Assembly (NCBI RefSeq): GCF_031755915.1
Contig: NC_083387.1
Location: forward strand, 9,817,001-9,881,000
Length of the DNA stretch: 64,000 nt
Source of the DNA: Ziziphus jujuba
Lineage: Eukaryota > Streptophyta > Magnoliopsida > Rosales > Rhamnaceae
Direction: 5' to 3'
Part shown: positions 13,111-24,100 of the stretch, in pieces
How positions within the stretch are numbered: position 1 is the first letter of the stretch
Layout: every line of letters begins with the position of its first letter
Program-made: the position numbers and the translations under genes
Notes under the pieces: generated by a model
Seen by the model: the letters and a program-made list of their open reading frames with translations, nothing else
What the model was told of the DNA's origin: nothing
Databases searched by the model: none

Positions 13111-14035
13111 TTTTTAGAGACTCCAAAGAAAGTTTTTAGAAAAGTTTTTCCTATGTATTAATTTCAAAAAGAATAATACATCTTTTTCTTCTCTATATTT
13201 GTGTTTTATCTTTCTTTATTTTCTACCAGAGGATTACAACAAGATCTTCATGATAAACAGAAACGCAAAAATCTGGTATAAATGACCACCAAAGCTTGTA
13301 AGAAGCAGAAATAGTATCTTAATATATGATTGTGTATGGTCAACGTTAGTGAGTCTTAAACTAATTCGATCTCATATTCAATTCCATTTTCCAAACACAT
13401 AGCAAGCCCATAGAAAGGGCTTACATATAGAATTCTCCACCTAGTTTATGCTTCTTCTTGTGCCATTAATAAACAAGAAGTCCTAGTTCAGTTTACTCAA
13501 CTTGACAAAAAGAAAAGCTCATCTAAACGCCAAGATGGGTATTAAAAGAGATTCCGTAATGAACAACATAAAAAGGGAAATTCTCGAAATACTAAAACAA
13601 GCCCATCATTTAAACTCCTGTTAAGGCATTTTTTGCCATTATTACTGGGAAAAGTTCAGAAACTAATAAGCGTGCATGTACACAGTATGAAGCTTTTTAA
13701 ATGATTGTTAACTTTCTTTTTTCAAATATCAAATCGGTAAGCAGAAAAAGTTTGATACGTCACTGGGATATATATATTGAATAATTCAAAAGACGATGCA
13801 CCCATGTAACCAACAATGATACATTAGTCATATATTAGAAACCAGCAATGGCACATTAGTCATATGTTAAACAATGAGTATGCAGCATCCATATTATCAT
13901 AATTAAAACAAACAAAACGAACAGGAATAGGCTGCATCATCTTGGAAAAAGATAGCAAAGCAACCAACTTTCAGCCTTTAAACCTTCTACTGTAGCAAGG
14001 AAATTATACAATATCAACCATAAAAGAGGACTCAC
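13111..14035. other. non-coding stretch, possible intron or 3' flank of kinase pseudogene
   Basis: No open frame, RNA gene or repeat recognised. It lies downstream (minus strand) of the casein kinase I exons and may be former intron or 3' flank. Confidence 0.5.
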
Positions 14036-14283
14036 CTGTAAGGAATATGTTGACGAGTTGAAGCATCTCTATATTTCTTAGCAAGACCAAAGTCCATGAT
14101 ATAAACCCATGAGGAAGCAGGTATCAAGGAATGCCTTGTAGAATGTGAAAGAAAATTCCAATTTTAAAATATTTTCCACATACCTGATTTGCACGCCTCC
14201 CTAAACCCATGAGGAAATTGTCTTGGCTCTGTATCTCGATGTAAGAATGATTTGGAATGGACAAACACCACTCGATTAATCAT
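14036..14283 (-). pseudogene. casein kinase I-like pseudogene (two exons)
   Basis: Two minus-strand exons encode the catalytic loop and activation segment of a plant casein kinase I. The first (about 14283 to 14184) reads MINRVVFVHSKSFLHRD, then after a one-base insertion NFLMGLGRRANQ, ending at a good donor (CAG|GTATG). The second (14106-14036) reads [17 protein letters not shown] then RQHIPYR, ending at CAG|GTGAG. Defects: the catalytic HRDIKPDN region reads HRDTEP and is frameshifted, and the acceptor before VYIMDF lacks AG (the flank reads CTCATGG). No other CK1 exons are visible. Phosphotransfer function is therefore excluded. Confidence 0.85.
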
Positions 14284-15481
14284 GATATAGAACCAAGAGA
14301 CACACATATGTTGGAATAATATGCATCCAGTAAACACAGTCCTACCATCGCAAGCATGAGAACAATGACGAAAAAGCACTTATGGTCTATAATTACTTCA
14401 ATACTTTTGTATTACAATTTCAACATAATCACATATAATACAGTTGCCATTATCTCTTTCGATGTTAAATAAACCTTCTTGGAAAATTGAACTGGTAAAA
14501 CTTACAATCACAGCAAAAAATCATTAAAATAAAAAGCACTTCTGGTCTCTAATATAACATGCACCACATCAGGCACTAAAATTAAAATGAAGATAATTCC
14601 TAGAAGATAGAATTAATATCTCAATAATTCAGAGACCAAGCAGTATTACTTTATCCATCTAGAATATCTAGGAAGGGACCTTCAAAACTAATAAAATTTG
14701 CATATGTCAAATCCAAGATCACATTCTTAACATAAGCATGAAAGGCAAACATTCAAACATGATAGTTTATGTTTCCAACTAAGATACAAGAAAAAGATAA
14801 ATAAAAATATAATATGAGCCTCACATACTAAGAAATCCAAATACCAGTTCCTTCTTGCCTAAAATGCTCCTTTTGTAGCAACATAAACATCAAACACACA
14901 ATGAGCATATAATTACGTTACCAAAAAATAAATAAATAAAAGTTACGAAGAAGCTACAATCTCAAAATTAAAAAAAATTAAAAATAAAAAAAATAAAAAT
15001 AAAAATGAAAATATAAGAGTGAGGATAGTTTAGCCATATGAACAAGAAGAGTGCCAACGGCATCAAAACGGCAAAGCCTTGTGAGTGATTTCACCATACA
15101 AGGACCTCCGATACTCCTCATTATCTTTCACACCCAAAATTTCCCATCCCATGCGCCTGGACCCAATTACCTCAGACTCCTTCGACACCAGAGCAGAAAA
15201 TAAATAAGTAAATAAACTACTTTGGACACTGAATAATCACCAAAGATCTTAGACATAAACACGCCAAGATAAATGAGCCTCTGCCCCTACGCAAACTCAG
15301 CATATGGAACCGAACAAATCAAAGCGAATTCGAATTCCAAAAAATCCAATTCCAAAACAAAACCAAAATCTAGCTAAAGTCAAAATTTTAAATCAAAATG
15401 GAAAACTCTGAGAAAAAAAGAAATAATAATTATAGAGAGAAAGAAAATAATAATAATAATAATAATAACAAAACAGCTAAC

Positions 15482-15679
15482 CAGATTACTATCGCAGCGA
15501 TCGGGATCCAAGCACTTGACAACGACAAATTCATTGGAAGGAAGATAGATTGCTCTGTAAACCGTAGGGCTGGCAACATATCCGGCCTTTTCAAGAAGCT
15601 TATAGTGCTCACAGTGTAAGCCTTGGAATTGCCTCACATCCTTCCCATACAGAGCTCTCGGCAGTAAACGAAGATCCAT
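15482..15679 (-). pseudogene. first exon of an OSR1/BLUS1-type Ser/Thr kinase, isolated
   Basis: The minus-strand frame starts MDLRLLPRALYGKD and contains HYKLLEKAGYVASPTVYRAI and YLPSNEFVVVKCLDPDRCDS, ending with a donor (NL|GTTAGC) at the position where plant SPS1/OSR1-related kinases usually have an intron. The glycine-rich loop, normally GxGxSATVYRA, is degraded (GYVASPTVYRA), while the ATP-binding Lys (VVVKCLD) is kept. No following exon is visible before the casein kinase fragment at 14283. Either an isolated exon or a decayed gene. The longer frames at 15609-15989 run through LTR-free upstream DNA and show no recognisable product. Confidence 0.7.
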
Positions 15680-15989
15680 AGAAAGAGGGAGAAGCGGGCC
15701 AGGGGGACAGAGATCGAGAGGCAGACGGGGAGTAAGAAACCAAGATTGGAAGCGAAGCAGGAGAGCGAGAGGGAGAGGGAGAGGGAGAGATTGAGAGGAG
15801 GTGCACTCCGAAGAGTGAAGTTGGCCACGAGGGGTAGGTGAAATGGGGACCTGGACTTGGAAAAGGTTTGGGGATTTTGGTATTGTTGGTGTTACTAAAC
15901 GACGTCGTTGGACTCAAACAAATGTTAATCATCGGCAACATGAAAAGTGTCGGTGACAACTTGTAAATCCTCGCCATGATGGAGTTCAA

Positions 15990-16801
15990 AAAATTGGGGG
16001 GATAATTGACACCAATACGTTTTGGGACTTTCTATGTCAAAAGCCCTGTGACAACAAAAAAGGCGCTATTAAATATACGGTTAAACCATGCTTGAAAATG
16101 TGAAATGCATTGTCACAGTCGCTGACCATTCATTGACAATTTTCTTTTCCTTTTTTTTTTTCTTGTTTTTTTTTTTTTTTTGTGTCAACTGAAAATTTAT
16201 AGGAATTGCTTAGATTTTTTGTTATGAAAGCTTTTCCACCTAATAACTACAACGATTGAAGTATAATTTGTTTAACATTTCATTTTTACATCAAAATATT
16301 TTAATTTTATTAAAATTTGGATTCACGTCTATGCATATATATAGATATATATATGATGCGGCATATCCAAGTTAAGAAATTATATTGATTAAATATATAT
16401 ATATATATATAACTAATTGATTTTCAAAAATTAATTAATACGACAAAGAACACCAAATATAATGTAAAATACTTTGCAATCATAAATTCCACCTTGTTGT
16501 TAAAATTCATACACTTGACAGTTAAGTTTCAAACATTCATATAAAATTGGAGAAGGATGCAGATATAAAACCAACCATAAAAATTTATTTAACTATGAAA
16601 TAGCATACATAGACAACAACAAGAATAACAGTACAAACATAGAAGATACATCATTCAAGGTCATAGACTAATACAATTTGCCATATAAAGGCATTCACAA
16701 ACTTCAAACTACAATCCGTTAATTTTTGTTATAACAATAAAGATCTTCTTGATAGGATTTTCTTTTGAAGTTTGATTTTACTTATCATCTGCTTATACAG
16801 T
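15990..16801. other. intergenic, AT-rich
   Basis: No gene seen. Poly-T at about 16148-16182 and short AT runs near 16330-16410. The last part is the 3' flank of the repeat-precursor gene. Confidence 0.6.
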
Positions 16802-16969
16802 TTATTGGTAAGTGGAAACACTTTTGGCAGCACCTTCTTCGTTAGCCTTAGAGTTTTGGTCACCATTTTGGTTCTCGCGGTATATGGGAATCGAAGATGA
16901 GGGAATCCAAGATGATGGATCGACAGACTCTCCATTTCGGTTCCCACGGTATATGGGAATCCAAGACTA
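16802..16969 (-). pseudogene. 3' extension of the precursor frame behind a single TAG
   Basis: The frame stops at TAG (16969-16967) where a parallel repeat has TTG (Pro-Leu-Ser-Trp), and then stays open for 54 more codons to TAA at 16804-16802. The extension carries two further cores, WIPIY and SSIPIY, with the 18-residue spacing kept for the first, then a hydrophilic tail ending EEGAAKSVSTYQ. One T-to-A change therefore explains the stop. The present product should be shorter than the ancestral one, or the stop may be read through, or it may be an assembly error. Confidence 0.75.
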
Positions 16970-17590
16970 TGGATTGACAGAGTGTCCATTTTGGTTACCA
17001 CAATATATGGGAATCCAAGACAATGGATAGGCAAAAAGGCCATATTGTTTTCCATTGTATATAGGGATAATGGATGACGGATTTACAAAAAGGCCATTTT
17101 TATTTCCGTGGTATAAGGGAATAATGGACAATGGGTTAACAAATTGGCCATTTTGGTTTCCATGATATATAGGGATAATGGATGATGGATCTACAGAAAG
17201 GCCATTTTTGTTTTGGTGGTATATGGGGATTATGGATGATAAATCTACTAAAAGGCTATTTTTGTTTCCGTCGTAGATGGGAATAATGGACGATGGGTCA
17301 ATAGATTGGCCATTTTGTATTCCATGGTATATGGGGATAATGGATGATGGATCTACTAAAATGCCCTTTTTTTGGTGGTATATGAGAATAATGGACGATG
17401 GATCACTAGATTGGCCATTTTGGTTCCCATGGTATATGGGAATAATGGATGATGGATCTACAGAAACGTCATTTTTGTTTCCATGGTATATGAGGATAAT
17501 GGACGATGGGTCAACAGATTGATCTTTGGCTACATCCTTCCCATTTTGGTTTCCATGGTATATAGGAATAATTGATGACGGATCAACAGA
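16880..17590 (-). repeat. 54-bp tandem repeat array encoding cyclopeptide cores
   Basis: Thirteen units of about 54 bp, one per core peptide, visible on the plus strand as repeated ATGGGGATAATGGATGATGG-like words. Two units are longer (24 and 23 codons between Tyr residues). Codons differ between units while the Pro-Ser-Ser, core and His-Gly-Asn-Gln-Asn-Gly amino acids persist, which indicates selection on the protein rather than very recent duplication. Confidence 0.85.
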
Positions 17591-17854
17591 AAGATCTTTG
17601 GCTACTTGCTCCAAGACAGTCTTCACATATTCAATAGGCTCTTTCCTTGCTATGACGATGCTTGACAATTGCAATAAAATATATAAGAGTAATGATCAAA
17701 GTAAACAAATCATTAATCTTTTTTCTCAATAAAATCAAAAGCATAATGTATCTGCACAAATCATATGTTTCCCACTTTATCATGCTATTTTCAAGGAATT
17801 TGATTTGTAGCACAAGAGAAATGCTTACCAGAATAAGTAATATGAGAAGGCCAT
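16967..17854 (-). CDS. secreted repeat precursor of Tyr-terminated cyclopeptides (probable split-burpitide precursor)
   Basis: Two exons. Exon 1 (17854-17829) starts in good context (TTCATGGCC) and ends at donor TCTG|GTAAGC; exon 2 begins at 17660 after GTCAAG. The 168-nt intron splits a Cys codon. The product of about 239 residues starts MAFSYYLFCIVIA, a short hydrophobic signal with likely cleavage after Ala13, then a charged leader (RKEPIEYVKTVLEQVAKDL). Eleven repeats follow with the consensus SVDPSS-IIPIY-HGNQNGQ. The Tyr residues lie at 43, 67, 85, 103, 120, 138, 156, 174, 192, 210 and 228, so the period is almost exactly 18 residues. Cores: IIPIY seven times, IILIY twice, IIPLY once, WIPIY once. 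Precursors of this type (signal, leader, multiple identical cores) feed BURP-domain peptide cyclases, which form a Tyr-ether macrocycle in the secretory pathway. The intact BURP gene about 23 kb away supports this. The gene model is by eye; the function is inferred. Confidence 0.75.
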
Positions 17855-17939
17855 GAAGAGAGGCAAATATGTATTTTCATCATTAATATCAACTTAAGAA
17901 AAACATCTATTAATCCTTTCCAAGTTGACTGGTATACTA

Positions 17940-17946
17940 ATTTATA
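17940..17946 (-). promoter_or_regulatory. probable TATA box of the precursor gene
   Basis: On the minus strand GATATAAATT lies about 86 bp before the ATG at 17854, a normal distance for a plant TATA box with a 5' leader of about 55 nt. This is position and motif only. Confidence 0.45.
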
Positions 17947-20099
17947 TCATGAAAATTTGTTTGTAGCCAGATCACATAGTACCATCAGAAAAAAGGGTTT
18001 AGTAACAAATTTTGGAGCTTTTAGTGATAAATATGTTTTCTTAGCCTAAAATCTTAGATAGAGACAAAAACATTTTTTTTGGTAACTTTATATATTCAAA
18101 TACATAACATGTATAAACAATCATAAGTGTTTACCAAAGAATAACATTTTGACTTGGCAAGTTGTAAAAGAAATGTTATTAATTACTTAAAATTAAAACT
18201 TAGTTGGGAATATTTTGTCATGTCATTATATTTTTCATTATAAATTAGAAGATATCATTCTAAAAAATCAAATCTATATTAACAATATAAATATGCTTAC
18301 CTATAAACTTTTTTGAAATAAAATTTGATAAAAATTAAAGGAGAATTACATAAAAAAAAATTCATTTCCTTTTTTTATAAATATTTTAAGAAGAACAAAA
18401 TTAAATGGAAACATACTTATAAAACTATCTATTTTTTATATTTCGAATCCACAGTTTATCAATTGAAACCAATTTACTTGAGAAATAAACTGTATATTTG
18501 AATGCTACTTGTTAATTTCATCAAATTTAAGGGGAAAAAACAATTGGAAGAATGACCAAATTGACACTTTCCCATGTGGGTGAATAATGAATTTTCAATT
18601 AATAATATTGGACTGGAGACAACCCAATCCGGACAGAGGTATCGCGTGCAGGATATGCTCACACTGACGGTTTCATATTTTGGAATAAATGGAACGTGAC
18701 TTTCACCATGCCAATTCCAGTGTGTCGCTCGGAAATCTATTGCCCTAAAAAAAATTAATTTTACAAAAATAAAATAAAGATAAAAGACTTTATGCCTTTG
18801 GGCACTCAAATCAAATCCCATGAATTTAAAATATATTTTAAGATTAAACATTCGCCATTTTCCTTTTCTTTCATATTCATATTAGTTTAAATATTAGAAA
18901 ACTTTTTTGAACTTCTTCTTTTTTTCTTTTTTTTTTCTTTTTTTATTATTTTTTCTCAGAAAATAATAACCACATATCTTTATCTTTTTGAATAGGATTG
19001 TTTCTTTGTTTTTCTTCATCCTTGTTTTTGTTTTCGCTTTCAGTTTTACTTGCCGATTGTGAAATCAATGGTTATTATTAATCATTTTATCGATAAAAAT
19101 TTAAAAAAAAAATAAATTTAATTTAATCATGTGTTGAAATATAGTTGAAATGTTTAAAAAATAAAAAAAAAAGGGACAAATTCAATAAAGCTCACACCTC
19201 CAGCATTTTGAGCAACCAAAGTGGCAATCAAATTAATTAGGAAGGAATTGAAAGCATTAGTTACTCCCAATTCACACCTCAATTGAAGTCAGCTAAAGTA
19301 TCGGTCACTTTGTTACATTTTCAGAAAAGTGATGCAAATCAAAATTTAACTTGAAATAAATAAATTCACGCACCATTAAAATAAGCTATAAAATTGATGA
19401 ATAGAAACCCCATTTTGCATAGAATCAACCACAGGAATCTATCTCAAAAAGACCATGAAATAGAACACCGACTATACTTCTTCATGAATTGAAATATCAA
19501 AAACCAAAACATATAACTCTTCATTTTAAAAAGTGTATTTTTCAAATTTAAGAATATCTTTAAAGATAAAAGTGAAATTTTATTAGATCTTTTAGCAAGA
19601 CTCTTTATTATTCTTTTTTATTTTAATGTAATCTATAAGCATAACTATACCATGAAATAAAGCAACAAACATATTTAAATTCCCACTAAGTGGAAGAGAA
19701 AATTTCATATAAAAAGTATCTTATTTTCTTTTCTATTTGAGTTTTTTTTTTTTTATATTCTTATTTTGAGAGTTTGAGAAATTGTGAGATGGAGAAAGTG
19801 AAACATTTATAATATCTCTAATAGTAAATGTGGATTACTATTTGTGGAACATAAAAATTGACACCATCAAAAATTTAGGTAACATGAATGTAGATTAAAT
19901 TATAAAATTATTTTCTAATGATAATATACAGAATGCTATTTATGGCTGTTAATTAATTATATATATTTCATCAATTTTTTTTTTCAAAAATTAACTTTTA
20001 AACAAAATTTTACAATATTTGATAGTCCTTCAAAAAGTAGAGGATCACTTTGACAATAATTTTTTTTTTCCTTACCACATCAGTTTGATAGTTGCTTAT
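17947..20099. other. AT-rich intergenic region and upstream flank of the precursor gene
   Basis: No supported gene. The 125-codon minus frame at 18474-18851 has no recognisable domain and low-complexity AT codons. Poly-T/poly-A tracts lie near 18900-18950. Regulatory elements of the precursor may be in the first few hundred bases. Confidence 0.55.
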
Positions 20100-21190
20100 T
20101 TTTTCAATGTGACAAAAAAAAAATTTAATAATAAACAGAATTTTTGAAGATGCTCTCATCATGAGATTGAATATGTGATGGACTTTGGTTTTTATACTAA
20201 CCCTTCTAAAATCCAATATAATCTATTATTTTATAAAATCCTTCTAAATCAATGATTTTTCATATATCATCAAATCTTATTAAAAAATCGTATTGAGTAT
20301 TTATAAAGTCTCTATAATCTAAATTAAATATATTTAGAATTTTGTGGATTCCATACAATTATAAATTAAATATTCTTTTAAAAGTGTTACAAGTTGAGGA
20401 AAAAAATATTAATGTATTAATTAAAATATGAACATTTTCATAATTTGTAACTAATTAATACTTTAATTGTTTTCAGGCAAAAAATTATCACTAAAAGATA
20501 TACCAAATTACCAAATAAAAGTATGAATTAAAATAACTATATCCATTAACATAATGAGATTGGTCCAGTGGTCACCACCGCTTTTTTTATAATTAGAACA
20601 TGTTGGTATTTAAAATAGTATTCCAAACATAATATTATGAAACCCTCACAGACTTCCACCTAAAAAATGATAAAGTGAATCCTTACAGACAAATAAACAA
20701 AAACTAACATAGAACTCACTTAATTTTTTTCATTTTGCTTTGATATGATCGAATTATTATTTTATTTTATCATAACTGTTATCTTTTTGAATAAATAAAC
20801 GCGCTTAATTGTTTGACATATCACCAATAATTTTTCCTCAATCATTACCAGAAGACAAATAATTCTGTTGTCTTCCTTTAACTGCTATTTATTTTATGTC
20901 AACATTTCCCAATTTTTATTTAATAAATCAAAACTTCCAAAATTGTAAATTATAAAAAAAAAAAAAAGGGACCCCTCCATATGTACATGTATGGTAAATT
21001 TCACATTATCGTGTCTTCTAAATTTATATCCTGAGATCTTAAAAACAGGTCTAGGACCCACAAAAGATTGTCTTTTCGTGCATGCGGCACCACAGAGGAA
21101 TTAAATGATTCACCAAAAACGACAAAAAAACTAAGGATGGCACCAGCTAATTTTTCTCTTTTTTTTGGCTAATATAATATTAAAGTATTT
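20100..21190 (+). repeat. 1-kb dispersed segment A, copy 1
   Basis: Aligns by eye over about 1 kb with 39500-40600: the ATGAGATTGAATATG start, 'CATAATGAGATTGGTCCAGTGGTCAC', the 'GACTTCCACCTA' block, 'TTTAACTGCTATTTATT' and 'CAAAAGATTGTCTTTTCG'. The other copy replaces the end of the BURP pseudogene. The last 60 bp also match 28507-28570. No coding capacity. Confidence 0.75.
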
Positions 21191-24100
21191 TTTATTCACC
21201 AAACACAACAAAAAACTAAAGATCGCACCATCTTACCACTTTTTAAAGAAAATTTAATTTCAATGCTTAAAAAAAATCATTACAAATTCATATAAAAGTA
21301 TTTTTTATTTTGTTAAAAACTAAATAAAAGTAAATTGCAAACTAGAAAAAAGAATGATAAAAATAATTGACCATTAAAAAATAATCATTATACATTGATA
21401 TGAATAATATGTAAATGGAATTTTTATACATTGATCGAGATTTACCGTTGATCGAAAGAGTCAAAATTTTAATTTTTTATTTTGGATGGAATTTTACATT
21501 GATCGAGATATCATTTCAAAGTAAGTATCGTTCCGAGTTCGTAAACCAGTAGCATATCGAAATCGGAGTTACCGTTTAAAAATTATGCGCAAGGTAAATT
21601 GCGGTCCAAGCTATCCAAAGGTACCAAATTTGACTTTTTATTTATATAGAATTTCGATTTAACTCTTGTATGGTTGTAAAGTACTCGTCGGTATAAGTCT
21701 ATAGACTAGCGGCACGCTCGATTTGAACATGTGGCTTGAAAGTTACGAACCTGCAAAGTTTTCTAAATACCGTGATATTTTAATATATTTTAACTTGAGT
21801 GAACAGTGTATGCCATGTGTCGTGTTCTCAACCAATCCCGTGTGTGAACAGTGTCACCCAGGGTGACTTTTATTTTGGCCAAAACACATGTGGGCCGGGG
21901 GGGAAGAGAGAGAAAGAGGAGAGAAGAGACCACCACCACCGGTAACCGCCGTCTGGTCATTTCCACCTACATGCGCCACCCCATCTTGACACCCAACTGA
22001 AAACCGATCGGCCAACCGACCGCCGACTCGCTCAGATCAAGATTTTTTCCGGCGGCGGCACCGATTGCTTCCAACCCAGATTTCTTCCTGATCCAGCCTC
22101 CGTTTGCCTCACCACCGGTCCCATCCGTTCACCCATCCTCCAATTTACATCTCCTCCAAAAATCACGACCAGTGGCCACCTAAAGCGCTGCTGGCTTATC
22201 GGGAAATCTACTTTCCGGCGAGTTCCCAATTGCACCGTCCATCCTTTCCCACTAGTTTCACCCCCCGAACCCAGATCTGAGGTTGATTTCCTCCAACTCG
22301 CGGTGGTTTGTGAGATCCGAGGATCCAAAACCCGATACTTTTCCGACGAGTTTCCGGTCACCTCAGGTTCGATCTCTGGAAAATGAGACCTGATTCGTAA
22401 TCCTTGTTTCACAAGCTTCGATTCGGTATATCACTCGTAAATTTTGGTTGTCATTTGTGTTCGCTCCCCGAGTACCCATTTGAGAGTTATCCGATTAAAA
22501 TATTAAAATAATTAGTTTTGTGTATTGTGGATATTTTAAGTGCACGTATGGGTAGTGGAGTTAATCCTGCAGAGGATCTCGATTGATACACGTGCTTAAG
22601 GTGAGTGACCCACCTTTAAAACTATTTTGGGGTGATTAATTATATTTATTTTGTCTTAATTTAATATTTAGAAAATATGCTCATGTGGTGGAATTTATTT
22701 ATAACTGTGGTAAATTGTATTATCAATTTTGATAATTTCTATATATATATATATATATACTTATTAATGCTAAATTAAAGTTTGGTTTATTAAGAAATTC
22801 TTGATTATTATTATTATTGTGATTTAATTGAATTTATTACACATGAGTAAGGTGTTTTCATTTAATTAATTGTACTTGGATTTTAATATTATTTTTGGGC
22901 ATGATTCGATTTTAAATATTTCAAAACAATATTGGTTTAAGTTTGGTGCTTTCAAATTATATAATTATGCCTTGAAATATTATTTGATTATTTTATGATT
23001 TGAGAAAAGTTATTTGTATGTTATTATTGATGGTTTTACGCGGGAGATATTAAAGAAAAAAATATGGGATTGTGAATTTGAAAAATACTATGATTCCCAC
23101 GGTGAGTTTTGAAAAAATTATTATTTTTTAAAAAATAATATGGTTATTTGTTTTAAATGCACTCATATAGTACTAGTGTTCTGTACTGTGTATGTAGATG
23201 ACCGCGCAAGTTATAATGTCTCCTGTGAGTTGCCATCGGACAGAGGGTAGGCAAGTTTGATATTGGCCATAAGCTGCCCCCCTCCATGGCCGAGTTGACG
23301 GGTTAAGCAGCGGCTATGTAGGAACGCCGAAGCGACCATATGCAAGTTTCTCTCTTTAATCTCCCGTCGGACGGTGCTCAGGACGCTGGATATCGTAGGG
23401 CATCACTGGTATATAGTGTGGTGCGTCAAGTATTATTTTTCTGATATAAATTTTAAATTCTAAAGTTTTAAAATCGTATTTAAATTAAATGTATTTAATT
23501 TGTTTTATCACCTATTTCCAATTAGTATTTTTCTAAAAGGTATTTATTCACATTTTATGTAACTTATTTTAAAACAATGTTTTTAAAATGCATCTTGCCA
23601 TAAAAATATTATATAGATTGGTTGAATATTTCAAAATAAATATTATAATATTTTTACCACTTACTGTACATGATTGTTTGTAATTATTTTAATTATGTTT
23701 TTGACACTGTTTATTTTGATTTATTAAATCAAATTTTACGAATTATATATTAAATTTCACTTTTATGTTATATTTCTTTAATGCAATTATTCTAAATTTA
23801 TTTTATTATATTTTATTCGTATTTGGATTATTTAAATTTTTATCAAATTAATTATTCCTTGATTTTTGAGCATAAAAGATTGGATTTTGTGAAAATGTTT
23901 TAAAAGGGGAACCTTTACAACGGAGTGAATGGTGAGGATTTTGAGAGAAAATATTATTTCCAATTAATTATTATTTATTTATTCTTAATTATTCAAGTGT
24001 ACTATGACTATTGTTGCTATTATAATTGTATATTAGATAGGGTCACTTACTGAGATGATTAGTATCTCATATTTTTAAATTTGTTCCCCTAGGTACAAGG

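Noticed and set aside
16812..17732. Plus-strand open frames over the repeat array (MGIMDDGS-type repeats at 17277-17522 and neighbours)
   Set aside because: They are the antisense of the precursor repeats. They have no signal sequence or splice support, and the flank/core pattern of constrained variation is seen only in the minus-strand frame.
17631..17813. 60-codon minus-strand frame overlapping the precursor intron
   Set aside because: It reads through the intron in another frame and ends just inside exon 2. The GT-AG model joining 17829 to 17660 explains the region better.
18474..18851. 125-codon minus-strand frame
   Set aside because: AT-driven composition and no recognisable domain. 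It lies in the upstream flank of the precursor gene with no partner homology.
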